Below are positions 35,594 to 47,244 of a DNA stretch of 64,000 bases, in pieces (the first letter of the stretch is position 1; every line of letters starts with the position of its first letter). This stretch comes from Thysanoteuthis rhombus. Its lineage: Eukaryota; Mollusca; Cephalopoda; Oegopsida; Thysanoteuthidae. The translations under genes were made by a program, and so were the position numbers. The stretch spans positions 23,780,287-23,844,286 of the forward strand of contig OY735219.1 of the NCBI GenBank assembly GCA_963457665.1, given 5' to 3'. The notes under the pieces were generated by a model, which saw only the letters and a list, made by a program, of their open reading frames with translations, was not told the origin of the DNA and did no database searches.

Positions 35594-35800
35594 TTAGCAG
35601 TTTGTTGATATAGAAGGACCATATCCTGTTTCTGGTAGATTAGGTTGCCCCAAACTATTCATTAAGGGGCTAATATTTCCCGCAAAGCTAATCTTCATAT
35701 GTAAGTCTCCTAACAGGCATACTATATCTGAATTCTTTGACTTTGTGATCACAACAGTTTCCAGCCAAAAAGGCTGATTGAATATAATGCCAAGTGTCAC
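35594..35800 (-). pseudogene. Fragment of a repeat-associated protein of unknown function
   Basis: A 68-codon minus-strand frame. The pattern FNQPFWLETVVI..DIVCLLGDLH..ISF..ISPLMNS resembles a multicopy invertebrate protein family with an FDQPLW..LGGFH..MSFLGSIG..LM pattern that I recall without a secure name. Stops follow at 35594, and no continuation was recognised on either side. Could be a decayed transposon protein. Confidence 0.35.
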
Positions 35801-35804
35801 TTAG

Positions 35805-36280
35805 TTCAAAATCTTCACCTGATTTTGAATAAAAAAAAAGAAAAATGCAACTTTCATCTGAGGACTTGAGAACAATTATACGCAGAAATGTAGTTTCTGA
35901 TTGGCCAGAGTAATCACCTTCAGAAATAGACTACTTGATTTCAGACCAGCTATAGCAATCTGGATGTAACTGTCAAACATATCAATGCAGTGCCATCTCA
36001 AATCCTTTTGCTGTTGGTTACCATCCATGTTGAACAACAAGCTTGGCTGATGGCTACCACTGATATTAAGCGTGAGGGAGACAAGTATGAGGGGAGAATA
36101 GAGAGTTTAATGATAGGGTAAGAAGGAAGAGGGTAGAAAACGCGGGGTAAAAGTTGGGTAGTTCAATAAAAAGGTAGGATAGGAGAGGGGCTGATAGCTA
36201 CTTATTTAATACTTCTAGATGACAAATATTTGTTTTTGACTGTTTTTTTATAGATTCCTAAAATGTTGCACGTTATAAAC
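35805..36280. other. No gene recognised
   Basis: Purine-rich stretch at about 36070-36200 (GGGGAG/AGGAAG words). Otherwise nothing recognisable. Confidence 0.35.
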
Positions 36281-36284
36281 TGAA

Positions 36285-36720
36285 GATTCGTGTATAAGGA
36301 CAACTTGACCCAAGAGTGAACATTGGGTTGGTAGTTGCAATCTCTAAAGAGTCAATTTGACATTTTCAAATTTAATGTAGATGGCTACACCCTAAAGACA
36401 GCAAACTTGTATGCATGGGTTACTTAACCCCAGGATGAGTGTAGAATAGGTGGTATAGACCTCTGATGACCTAAATTTAGGGTCGGGTCAATTTTGGCAA
36501 GTATTATGATTAGGATGGCTGCACCCTATGGCATGCCAAAGTATGCACTAGTGTAACACAATCCAAAGATGAACCTCAAAAGGTCAGGTCAATTTTGACA
36601 TTTTTGACCCACCTGAAGGGTTGCAAGCACCACTTGGAGAAACTTAGTGTTAGAATTTATTACATGACTGTTCAGTATTGATTACTTTCTTCCCTGGACA
36701 TCGCTGGGTACCCCAGCTAG
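36285..36720 (+). mobile_element. Possible Helitron-like non-autonomous element, 3' end
   Basis: Contains about three divergent units sharing a GGTCA/GTCAATTTTG/GACA phrase with GGnTGCACCCTA (from 36352, 36477 and 36590). It ends in a perfect 6-bp-stem hairpin, GCTGGG-TAC-CCCAGC (36703-36717), overlapping CTAG at 36717-36720 and followed by T. Hairpin plus CTRR-T is a Helitron hallmark, but the spacing is tighter than usual. Confidence 0.35.
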
Positions 36721-36724
36721 TAAT

Positions 36725-37340
36725 ACTATGAATGTGACACAAACGGCTCTCTGATTTGAATGGATTTGGATATGTTATTGTTGGCTAACAATTCTGTCAA
36801 TAATGCAGAATTCAGCCTGGCCTTGATTTTTTTCCTGGTTTGGATGAAAAAATTCTTATTTGTACTAGTTATAAGTTTAATAATGTATCCATCATCCTTA
36901 TGTCCATATCAGTCCATGTGGTTGCCTCAGTTAGTAGCAACCTACAATTAGTGACAAACTTTTTCGTAAGGGACTCCTTGGTGATACCCCCGCAATTTTC
37001 AGCTATAACAATTAGTGACATTAGTTTCTATGTATGAAAATATAAACAAAGACCAAAAATAAACATAAAAGAGAGAGAAAATTGAGACTTTGAATAAGTA
37101 ATTCCCACGTTCTTGATTGTCTACTCTTCTCAGCAACCAAAGGGGAGGAGGAAGAGATGGAGAATGGTACATTTGATTGACTTGAAGGCCTGACTTGGAT
37201 TTCAAATATATCCTGAAATGGTCTAAAAAGTTGTGAATCTTTCCCCACTCTGTGAGGAAAGAAAAACACGAGAACAGGATGACTTTCAAAGAGAAGGAAT
37301 CTTGCATGATTGAATGTGTCTCCAAAAAATGATTTCTGAT
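36725..37340. other. No gene recognised
   Basis: Overlapping frames up to 128 codons occur on the minus strand at 37021-37407. None has a recognisable domain, and the longest starts inside satellite F. Confidence 0.35.
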
Positions 37341-37344
37341 TCCA

Positions 37345-37465
37345 TGGGGATACTAAAAGTTGTAGCAGTACTAGTAGTAGCCGGAAGATGAGGATGTTTT
37401 GGACCAAGTTTCATATCAATCCAACATGATACAGCTGAGAAAATTGATATTCGGCATATGAGGGA
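37345..37465 (-). repeat. Satellite family F, single reverse unit
   Basis: Reverse complement of the 30225-30850 unit (GACCAAGTTTCATATCAATC..CAGCTGAGAAAATTGATATT). Confidence 0.7.
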
Positions 37466-37469
37466 CAAA

Positions 37470-37990
37470 CCAACAGAAAAATCTTACAGAGATGTATAAA
37501 CACATCCACAATAAAGTCATAATGTATACTAATGCATAGTTAAAAAAGAATTATGGAAACATTTTTTGAATAAGACAAGTAATAGTTTGATTTATCTTAT
37601 AGTAATGAAATAGGTATGTGATATTTTTATTTATTTAATTTATATCAAAATAACATTTCTAATGTTTTTCATATATTTTCAATATTTTTATCAGCATTTA
37701 CTTTATTGAAATATCATCTATTTCATTAAGAAAAAATTCTTATGTTTTTTCCTTGGGCGGAAACTGAAGTTGAAACTTTCTCATGACATTTTTCTCCTAC
37801 CACATATGAGCGTACATTATGGCTTTTTTTCTTAGAATCAGTGCAGCCTGTTTTCCTGAATTACGATTGCCATCTTCAAAGTAAGGCTATGGATAGAAAA
37901 AAGATTCTTTAGTTGGGGAAAAAAATGCTAATCGTAATATTGTCAATTTATTTTGCCCTCACTTAAAATTGAGTTCTCTATTTTTGATGT
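37470..37990. other. No gene recognised
   Basis: AT-rich spacer. Confidence 0.4.
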
Positions 37991-37997
37991 ATACATA

Positions 37998-38178
37998 CAT
38001 AGTTTCATGTTTCTAGAAAGTCGCAGTAACCTAGTTTTTTTTTGTTCCTAAAACAATGCAGTTATATAGTTTCATGTTCCTAGAAAGTTGCAGTCGTATA
38101 GTTTCACGTTCGTAAAAAGTTGCAGTCGTATAGTTTCACGTTCGTAAAAAGTTGCAGTCGTATAGTTTCATGTTTCTA
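37998..38178 (+). repeat. 32-bp minisatellite, about 5 units
   Basis: Unit AAAGTTGCAGTCGTATAGTT plus TCACGTTCGTAA. Two central units are identical and the outer ones are divergent (TTTCATGTTTCTAGAAAG). Confidence 0.85.
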
Positions 38179-38274
38179 GAGAGCCAAATGTTGAGCTATA
38201 TACTACAGTTTGAATAAGTTTACTATAGCCTGAAATTTGGTCTCGTCTTCGAATCATATTACAATTTACTCAAC

Positions 38275-39075
38275 TCATTCTTATTTTTCATTGGGAGGTT
38301 CTGAATGGTTCTCTGCTGACCCTGCCAGCAGGTCTTCAACCAGGTATAGACTCCATTGGAAATAAGCATTCTCTAACTTTTATTTTGTTTCTTTTACGTG
38401 ATCTTTCAAATGATCCAGTTAGGTTCAATATGCTGATCAGTCATGCTGCCCCTTCTGTATATGAGTTAATTGCTGAACGCTCTAGTTATGATAATGTGGG
38501 TTCAGTTCTTGAAAATTTATATGTTATGCCTAAAAATGAAGTCTTTGCTCACCATCTACTGGCAATTCTTAAACAAGAAACTGAAGAGAATCTGCATCAA
38601 TTTTTGCAGGCTCTCAGACTGCCTAGCAAAATACTAAATTTAGATTTGTTACTGCTGAAGAGAACCATTATAAATATCTACATGACACTTTCATAAATGG
38701 GCTACCGTCCTCTCACATATGCGTGACTTGAATACAAATCTCTCAGTCTAAATAAGCAAGATATAACATTTGAAACGGCCTATAAACAGTCCCAATCTTA
38801 TCTGTTTGTGCTGCAGTGGTTAAGCCATGTACTAACCCCAGCCTTTGCTGGAGGCAGCTCTGTAGTTATGGCTGTCCAAAATAAGTGTTTCTTCTGTGGC
38901 ATCAATCATCATCCACAACTCAAGTGTCCTGTGGAAGACTCAAGTTGCAATAAATGTCAACAAAAAAAAAGAGCGACTTTGGCTAAAGTATGCAGGTTCA
39001 GCCAGTCAGCCTTCCCTGCTTGTTTGTTGTGATCTATCATGAATGCAGCTCTTGATTGGGCTCTTGTGAGAACTT
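38275..39075 (+). pseudogene. Ty3/gypsy-like gag relic
   Basis: The 103-codon frame at 38385-38696 carries a capsid-type sequence (LISHAAPSVYELIAERSSYD, then YVMPKNEVFAHHLL and ENLHQFLQALRL), an order familiar from gypsy gag of invertebrates. It continues through frameshifts as an INGLPSSHIC-like part (about 38694) and a TFETAYKQSQS-like part. A second frame (38808-39032) has the zinc knuckle CFFCGINHHPQLKC followed by CNKCQQKK..LAKVCR, where the second knuckle has lost its GH. Gag would package RNA; this copy cannot be functional. Confidence 0.75.
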
Positions 39076-39079
39076 TCTT

Positions 39080-39365
39080 TGATGTTTGAAGCTACAAAAG
39101 TTTTATCAGCTACAAAATTGTGAAACAGTATAGATTACTTGTGATTCCTGCTGCCTGCTTTGTTTGTATGGCTTCCTCATTTCTTTCATCCTTAATTCAT
39201 GGCATCTACCCAGTGGAATTGTCTCTGGATGGGAAATTCTACTCAAAGGTGAAGCTTGCTATTTGGAGTGATATCATCAAATGTATCAAAAGTGTTTTCC
39301 AAAGTTTCATATTTCTCATTGAACTAGGTTCTATGGTCAGACAAGTTGAGGTTAATAGCAATTAA
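39080..39365 (+). pseudogene. Retropepsin-like remnant of the same gypsy-like element
   Basis: In frame after a stop near 39088, the sequence continues with KIVKQYRLLVIPAA, then VELSLDGKFYSKVKLAI and WSDIIKC. The order corresponds to the part of a gypsy protease that follows the active site (VKQLGL..IP, then hydrophobic strands, then a DVILGxDF-type region). The DTG active-site triad is not present, and the reading ends where the mariner relic begins. Confidence 0.55.
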
Positions 39366-40085
39366 ATGATGATCTTACTTGAGAATAATCAACATTATAT
39401 GATTGGCAACATTATCGAAATATCTGAATTGAATGTTGAAAATCATTTGTCTCATCTTGGTTGTTAGTCATTTTGATATGCAGCTTCTACATGATGAAAA
39501 TTAGAACTTCTGAAACAAATTGTGATGGATGGTGAAAAGTGGATACTTGACGACATTATAGTATGGAAGAGATAGTGAGGCAAGCAAAATGAACCTCTAC
39601 AAAAAGTACCAGGGACAGTCTTCATTCAAAGTTAATGCTTTGGATATGGTAGGATTGTCCTCTGTGAGCTCATTCCAGAGAAGCAAACAATTAATTCAAA
39701 TAAATACTGCTTCTGATTGGACCAAATGAAGACAGCAATTGTCAAAAGTTATCTGTCCAGAATTATTTGGGAGAAAAAATGTAGTATTTTGTCAGAGTAA
39801 TGCTAGACTGTACATTTCTTTGGTGACCAGGCAAAAATTGTCCTAGCTTGGCCATGAATTTTTCACTCATCTACCATGTTCACCAGATATTGCTCCTTCA
39901 GATTACCATTTATTCTGGACTAGAGAGAATTCTTTTAATGATTAAAATTTCTGTTCCCTGAAAGATTACAGATGACAGCCAGATCAGTTCTATGCTGAGA
40001 AAGGAGAAAAGTTCTGAGAGAATTGAGATTTAACATTTTAAAAATTTCAACTTTAAGATGAAAAGCAAATCAGGTTTAAGAGACG
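39365..40085 (+). pseudogene. Mariner transposase relic
   Basis: Reads across several frames as pieces of mariner transposase: MDGEKWIL (about 39522), then NVVFCQSNAR (about 39777) and SPDIAPSDYHLFW (about 39888), then FYAEKGEKF. The motif orders EKW, QxNAR and PDIAPSDYHLF are diagnostic of mariner DD34D enzymes. The first two catalytic aspartates are lost (DEKW-type changed to DGEKW; QDN changed to QSN), while the last motif keeps its D. The N-terminal DNA-binding domain is missing or beyond recognition. No terminal inverted repeats were identified. Confidence 0.8.
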
Positions 40086-40089
40086 GAAT

Positions 40090-41640
40090 TTTTTTTTTTT
40101 TTTTCTTAGCATTCACTATCTCTAGCTATGGTTTTATTAATGTGTCTAGTTTTACTAATGTGTCTAGTCATGAAACCGTTAGTCAGTAGCAGAGAATGTT
40201 TTGTTCACTTCAAAAGTTATGTTATTTTCTTTCTTTTTTTGTATCCAAGTTCGGGTTTACACTGTAGTATAAGGTTAAAATGAATCCAATGGGACATCAT
40301 TTTAGCTCGGGAACAAGCAAAATCACAGAGTAGACCTTTTAAGAATTAAGGAAAAACAGTTTGAAAAAAATTCTGGGGGCTTCCATGAACCTCTTTTTTG
40401 ACTCCAGTAGTCAACACATTTACATGTCCACCATTGATTCTAAGTTTCAGTTTTAAACAGTAAGGAAAAAATGTTTATATGCGATAATAATTAATGGCTG
40501 TGTTGAAAATGAACTTTTCAGCAATTTTTCAAATGAAGGTTTTCAGAACTTTTTTATGTTCCTTTGAGTAAACTGTCAAAATAAATAGTTGAAGTAGGTG
40601 AGTAGGAAGAGGAGACAGATGTTTTTTTCTTGCATGTGATTGTCCTTCAAACAGCCACCCAGCATAGGCAAAATAGTCTTTCATTTTTTAAAAATTTTTA
40701 CCTGAAAACACTAAACATCAATTTGATAATATCTTTTATGGAGTGGCAAAGTCTGATGTTAGCACCTGATTTCTGATTCCTTTCAGAAAAATCTTACTAT
40801 TAAATTTCAATAGGAGAAAAAAAAAATTTCTGTTATTTCAACTGCAATTTTGCCCAGTTTGTAAGTACAGGACTGTCAGTTTATGCTGAATGAGAAATTT
40901 TGCACATTTTAGTCATTTTATCAATCTTCCTTTCATTTTTTTCCTCCGGAAGTTCTAACAAATGAGAACTTGCGATTCTCATGGACCGTTGACAATGTGA
41001 CATGTGTTGATAAAAATGCCTGAAACTAGTAACCATGTCTAATTTTTTTTTTTTTCTAATTATCTTCGTGTTATTAATAAGATGAAAGATAGTTGAAAAT
41101 TTTTGACAAAAAATTATTTTCATGTATTATAAATATTTCCAGACTGGTATCTTCATCTCCGTTCATCTTCTGGGCACAATGTTTGGCCCTAATTGTACCC
41201 TATGGTGTTCTTCAGGTGGATATCATACGTGACGATATTTCAGAAAGCTGAGTTGGAAGATCGAGGCCTGAGACTATAATATTCTGCAATGAATCAATTA
41301 TTAGGTCAGAACAGTATTGTTGACTGCTTTTAATTGTAATATGCCAGCATCTAAGGTTGTTTACACTATGACAAGTGTGGTATATAAAATACCTCATTGA
41401 AAAATTCAGCCTTCTGACCTTAAGTCAGCTGATGATGTCAGCATTTCGCCACTTTGTGGCTGGTGTTGATTTCATCCTTATGAATATAGGATTGGTAATC
41501 AGAGGAATACTTTAAATAACCGTACCTTGCATAAATGAATCACAGTGGCCCATGCACGTACCAGAATCAATTATCTGAAAATATGTTGGGTTTTTTTTTA
41601 GATGTTCTATCTAAAATCAAATGAAAACAAAAAAAATTCC
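40090..41640. other. No gene recognised
   Basis: AT-rich. At 41415-41480 there is a CTGATGATGTCAGCATTTCGCC phrase that weakly resembles Penelope-like ends, without other support. Confidence 0.35.
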
Positions 41641-41654
41641 TATTAGTGGTGTAC

Positions 41655-41790
41655 TCCTGCAAATTTTCAAGGTTGTAGCCCCCTATATGAGACCAGGTGC
41701 ACCCTGAGATATACATAGATTAACAAAGAGAGAAGAATCTGTAGTCCACCTGGCTGGTTGGTCAGGAGGGCCATTTGTTGGCTACGGTGA
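41655..41790 (-). repeat. Dispersed repeat family D, reverse copy
   Basis: GAATCTGTAGTCCACCTGGC and TGGTTGGTC..GGGCCATTTGT match the reverse complement of 13345-13400. The GTAGCCCC..ACCAGGTGCACCC part matches the reverse of 13570-13610. Confidence 0.65.
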
Positions 41791-41829
41791 TTTGATATTT
41801 TTATGTCTTTTGCTGCAGTCTCTCTCTTT

Positions 41830-44065
41830 CAGTCTAGCTTTAAAATGGTTATAAATCTTGTAACCTGCTTCTTTACCCACCCCCAACTCTCTTAAAGTAC
41901 TGATTTGTATTTATTTCGATAAATATTGATCATTTTTTCTTTTTTTTTTTTGGTCTACATAACTAAAAAGAAATGAGCAAATACCTTGTGTGGTGAAGCG
42001 AACCAGGTAATTCATGATAGTATTCTAAACATGCTTCCCTTTTTTCTTTCTTTCCATTTTCTTTTTCTTTCCCTAAAATGAACCAGGAAACATTACCATG
42101 ATTCAGGATGGTTTTTGAAAAATTAAAACCCAGTATTTAGGGGAGTGTGTTTGAAAACCTATAGCAAATGAATTGACTTCTGCTGAAGAACGTAAAATAT
42201 AAGTTTGATCTTGAGTAACACTAGCTTATTCTTTCTGCAAAATACTCGATAATCTGTACTCTTTAAAATGAAGCAAAAATCAAGTGAGAACATTGAGTTG
42301 ATTTCAACATGGAATTTGTTTTCTGGTCAATTTCTACATTGAATACAAAGAGTTTGTTTTCCTTCGGACTGTATTACTTCTATAAAATGAATTAAGTCTT
42401 AAATGATTATGTATCAACAAAAATCTTTTCATATTCTATTCTTACATGGAATCAAGGGACTGGGTATTTTTATCAAAAATTTCTATTGTTTGCCATCAGA
42501 TTGACTGATTTGAATGAGCTCAGACTATTGAATCACTGTAGTCACGATTCCCGACCCTGAACAAAAGAGATAGGCTTTTTTCCCATCCGTCTGTCTGTCC
42601 ACGTGTTCATTTCAGAGCTCCTAATCACATTTCTCAGCGTAGTCTGGAAAGTTCCCATGTGTTATTCAATAACCACCTTCTAATAGCATTTTTTTAAAAC
42701 TTGCATTAGGGTAGTGCTAGATTTACAATAATGATCTTTTGTAAAATGAGTGCTTTTATTTTGCCACATCCATGACACGGTGTTTATGTCATTTAGGAAA
42801 AGCATGGTCGGAATGATAAAGATAGTATGAGAGAGCATGTGGTTAAATTTAGATTTAAAACAAAAAGGATTGTCCTTTTTTGTCCTGCTTGTTTATTTTA
42901 CCTATTTCTCTTGAAACTGATTGCTCCGTGTCCGTCTACACCTTTGATCTCATCAAGTCATGTGTGGCTCAATGTAACTTTGTATTACTGTCCGAAGAGT
43001 TGGAACAGTGTAGGTGGGTTAGTAAAATTTCAGGTGACAGATAAGAACTTACAGAGGGTGGGTATTATGAGAACGACTTGGCTACAGTGATTCGATTTTT
43101 GGCAAAGGTGGCAATATCTTTTTATGAATAATTTTTTTGATGAGAAACATTTGCGTTATGATCACCTAACATGCCCTGTTTTCAATGCGGACTTTCTATA
43201 TCTGTTGATTTTTGTTACAAATTATGATGTTTCTTTCATACTACTTAGCGTACTGTTAATTTTTAGTTTTAAATAAAACATTTACTTGATGAAAATAATC
43301 TTTGAGTATTTTTTGTTATTAATATCTACCATTTATATGACTTGAATATTTCATTTTATTACTTGGTTTTTGTTAGGCTGATAGGTGAGCAAAGAATCTG
43401 TAATTGTTAACAAATTAAACAAAAATAAAGGAATGAATTTATAAAAGTATCTTATGTCGATATTAATGAATACAAAATGGGTAGATTCAAATCATCAATA
43501 TTGTTATTTTACTGTTATCTTGTCCAGCTATGATTTAAAAAAAAAATAGCAAATGACTTGGAGTTTGTTGTATTCTTCTAATGAATATTCCAATGAATTT
43601 GAACATTTTTTCTAAGAGGTATTGAATTCTTGAATACTTTTTAAAGTGTACCCAAAGTGTCTATGAAAAATTTTCTTTACCCAAGTCCTGAATGTTTAGA
43701 TTGGGTATTGATTAATTTAATACGGAGGGGTTTGTCAGCTGAATAGATTTTGCAATATGTCACTTGGTTAATTGATTTAAAGAAAGTATAAATCAAGTTT
43801 TGCAATTCTGTCACGGTCATTTTTTGAAGTAGTGAGACGGTTCAAAATTACTACACTTTAATCAATTGAGAATTGATTTTTTTTCTCAACTTGTTGTTAT
43901 TGTAAGTTCATCTCTCTCTTTTCTTTTATATCAGTAGCTGTATATCTCTTGAAAGTTAGTTGTATAATGTTCATTATTTATTTATTACTATTTATTGAAA
44001 AAAAATATCTCTATGGGCATCTCTGTATACAATTTACATTAAAAATATGCATTCAACATTAGATA
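41830..44065. other. No gene recognised
   Basis: AT-rich. An 87-codon frame at 42827-43090 has no recognisable domain. Nothing else stands out. Confidence 0.4.
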
Positions 44066-44072
44066 CTCATTA

Positions 44073-44513
44073 CCTAAAAAGAAGGGTGTATAACCAATGC
44101 ATCCTCCCAATAGTCACTTATGGAGCTGAAACATGGAACCCAACCAAGAGACAGATCCGCAAATTGAGAACCATGCAATGTACACATGAAAGAATTATGC
44201 TGGGCCTCACATGAAGAGACCACAAGACAGCACAATACATCCGAGAAAAGACAAGAGTCAGGGAGTTCATAGAATCCATTAAAAATCTCAAATGGCGATT
44301 GGCTGGCCATATTGCTTGATGGACATCATGACTCACAACATGGATCCCCTGAGATCACATGCGCAACCGAGGCCAGCAGAATATTAGATGGAGAGACATG
44401 CTAGATAAGTTCAAAAAGTACTGGCTCCGCGACACCCATGATAGAGAAGTGTGGCGAATCCTGGGGAATGTCTATGTCCAACGACGGACGTTAAAAGACT
44501 GATGATGATGATG
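44073..44513 (+). mobile_element. RTE-like LINE 3' fragment with (ATG)n tail
   Basis: Colinear with 15030-15470 (TAGTCACTTATGGAGCTGAA, ACATGAAAGAATTATGCTGG and GACGGACGTTAAAAGACTG) and ends in (ATG)n. It has a deletion near 44316 and stops, so only short antisense frames remain. Confidence 0.85.
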
Positions 44514-44699
44514 AATTCAAGTTATGAAAATGTATCAAACTTGACAAAACATTACAAGCTTATTAGTGCAGAGAAACATTTACCAGGCACATTTTATTTA
44601 TTATTTCTCTATTTATATTTCAGCTGATAACTCCCCAAATTGATTTATTTTCTATTTTAGATGATATAGATTTATCTAAGATATTCTCTAAATTATTTA

Positions 44700-45040
44700 T
44701 ATTTGTACTATTTTATATAACATGGTGAACTATTCCAGTATTTTAAAATTCTTAGGGAGGAAAAAAATCCATTCGTTTTTGCAACTTTGTTTTTTTTCAG
44801 TAGACCTAGCTTGTAAATTGCTGTCTTATCTGACTTATCAAACATCAGAATTCCATAATTTGTGAAACCATTTGGTATCTTGAAAGTTTTATTCAAGTCT
44901 CCTCTTAACCCTTCTCTTGAAAATAGTTGATCATGCTTAACTTTAGAAGTCTATCCTTATAACTTGAACGTCTCCTTTAAATTTTGTCTGTACTGTCTCC
45001 TATTTCAAAATTATATTCCTATTACCATGCCTAGCACATT
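44700..45040 (-). mobile_element. Possible CR1/L2-like LINE 3' untranslated remnant
   Basis: CAAGTCTCCTCTTAACCCTTCTC, then TATCCTTATAACTT, resembles, in reverse, the 3' tails of CR1/L2-like LINEs of invertebrates (from memory). No coding part is attached. Confidence 0.3.
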
Positions 45041-45221
45041 GATAAGATATCAGAAACCATTTCAATTAGTTTTAATTTGATTTTCATAGAGCAAAGTGAA
45101 AATCATTATTTCTTAAGATTTTCTCAACATTTATATTGTTCGACATAGTTAATGTTAGATAATACTTGTAACTTAACTATTACTCAAATCAATAAATAAA
45201 TTACTTTTTTTCTCTTTTCAG

Positions 45222-45256
45222 ACATAGAACTCTTGCTATTGTCAAAGGTTTTGGAA
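45222..45256 (+). other. Candidate 35-bp internal exon
   Basis: A polypyrimidine tract ending in TTTTCAG (AG at 45220-45221) is followed 35 bases later by GTAAGT (45257-45262). Paired good sites at this spacing are compatible with a small 5' UTR exon of the downstream gene. Chance pairing in AT-rich DNA is quite possible. Confidence 0.25.
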
Positions 45257-45261
45257 GTAAG

Positions 45262-45850
45262 TTGGTATTTTTTATATTCATTATTATTGATTATTTGCTC
45301 TATTGAGTCTCTAATTACCAAATATATCAACAGCACTGATAATTTTTCCACACCTAAATTTTTTCAAACTGTAATTTACTTAATAGTTAAATTTATTTGT
45401 CACTTATCATACAAAATATTAAGTTGATACAAAAAGTATCCAGAATTTTTTAATCCTATTTATTTTTTTTTTTGCAAGATCTTTTCTTAAAGATTCACAG
45501 CACTATTATCAAGAGATGCTTTCTATGACTTTATGCCACTTCTCAGGTAAATTATGTATTCCATCTCAAAAAAATGATTCTTTTTTTTGACTTGAAGATG
45601 TATCAAAGTGATCTTGATGTTGACAGAACTATTAAATAAGGAATTACATGAGGACAAGTTTGTCATGCAGCAAAATTTCCTTGACCAGAAAAAAGTCTTT
45701 TCTCTTTCAATTCATTGTACACAGGAGCCAACAGCTCTCTGTAGCATTGTGCAGTAACAGGTGATCAATATTCAAGCAATTTGATATGAAAAATTTCCTT
45801 TGAACCCAGTGTTATCATGGCTTGTATCAACAACCTAACCTTTAGCAAAT
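45262..45850. other. No gene recognised
   Basis: AT-rich. A 64-codon frame at 45233-45427 overlaps the candidate exon but is low in information. Confidence 0.35.
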
Positions 45851-45854
45851 ACAA

Positions 45855-46215
45855 ATAATGAGTGGGTTTCTAGTGTGGTATGCAAGTTTACTTGCATCTT
45901 GATATTTATTTTATGTATCCTATATACAATACTACTAATCTACTAAACATATTCACAAGCTTGAGCATAAAAGATGACTATGTAGTTACTATAGCAAGAA
46001 TAGAAACCAATAAAAGTGTTCTTAATACAATAGAAAAGATATACTTGAAAGTCTCTCGAAACAATCTGTATTGATTCAACCTGGATCAGTAACTTGTGGT
46101 TTTATAAGACAGGGTCAAGTGGAGGACTTATATAAGTGCTATTCAATACTAGCAATCTGCTTGCAGATAACAACTTTCAATTTTAGGTTACCTTTGAAAA
46201 GTTGTTGAGCTGTAT
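45855..46215. repeat. Dispersed repeat family E, copy 2 (short)
   Basis: GAGTGGGTTTCTAGTGTGGT to TACTATAGCAAGAATAG, then GCAGATAACAACTTTCAATT, match 17890-18040 and 18640-18665. The ~0.5 kb middle of copy 1 is missing. Confidence 0.6.
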
Positions 46216-46219
46216 TGAA

Positions 46220-46920
46220 AGCTGCTTAGGCAATGCTCACAAATCCTATGTGAGTATCCGGAGTTGAACATTATTCTGAATATCCCACCAGAATAAAAGA
46301 TCCGTCAAAATTTGTTGAATAGACTTTGCAGTTGATATTCTCAGTTTATTTTCCCTAATCAAAAATATTTCCAGTCCATCTGTAAAAGTTCAGGCAATAT
46401 ACACGAACAGTAGGCAGGCAAATAAGTAAATTCCGTCAGCAATTTTGCTTTAGAAATTCTTTCTTCTCCGTAAATATTTCTGATCTCTAACAATCTTTCA
46501 CAGAGCATCACTAGGATCATCAGTTCTTCCTGAAGGTTACTCCATGGGAGTAAATGGGGTTCATGCGACAAGCATTGGTACACAACTCAGAGAAATCGAT
46601 AGACGTTCACAGACTTGCTAGTGTGAGGACTGAGAGGGAACGGGGTTATTTTAGTGCTAGTGAATGGCGTATCGGTACAAACTGCAGATGAGCGAGCATG
46701 TCTGCTATCACGCATGCACTTTGGCGTGTTGGTTCTGGTAAGCTACAGGAATGGTCTATTCTTTTAATGAAAGCTGCCATCAGAGGATTCAACTATGTAC
46801 GATTTTGATTATGCTGTTGTCTGTTCAATAATTCTAGGCTCCTACAACTTAGTTTTTCATCCTCAACAAGTGCTCAGACTGAGAAATTTTGTGTATTGTA
46901 ACTATCTGCTTAAGCACAAA
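46220..46920. other. No gene recognised
   Basis: A 74-codon minus-strand frame at 46359-46583 lacks recognisable motifs. Composition is slightly less AT-rich at 46500-46760. Confidence 0.35.
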
Positions 46921-46929
46921 ATATCTCCA

Positions 46930-47240
46930 AAATTTCTCTCTGTCCACGTGATATTTTCCTAAGTTCTCTATGAAATTTTGTTGAAGTGTGGGCAATAGGC
47001 TGCAAATGAAGTCAGGAAATTTTTGAGTGGATCCATGTACAATTACTTCCCCATGTCGTAGCTAACCGTCTGCTCTACACAATAGCTCCAAAACTTTGTC
47101 TGACCACAAAATATCTCGGAAAGTTCTCAATGAATTTCAATTAAATTTTCTGGAAGGATGGGCAATAGACTTTGAAAGAAGTGATTAAATTTTAGAGCAG
47201 ATCTACTTACTATTGCCCTATATAATAGCTATCTATCCAC
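46930..47240 (+). repeat. Repeat family C, two units
   Basis: TTCTCTATGAAATTTTGTTG..GTGTGGGCAATAGG and GTTCTCAATGAATTTCAATT..GGGCAATAGACT, about 160 bases apart. Confidence 0.7.
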
Positions 47241-47244
47241 ACAG

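Noticed and set aside
37021-37407. 128-codon minus-strand frame
   Set aside because: Begins in a reverse unit of satellite F and has no recognisable domain, only T-rich-derived hydrophobic runs.
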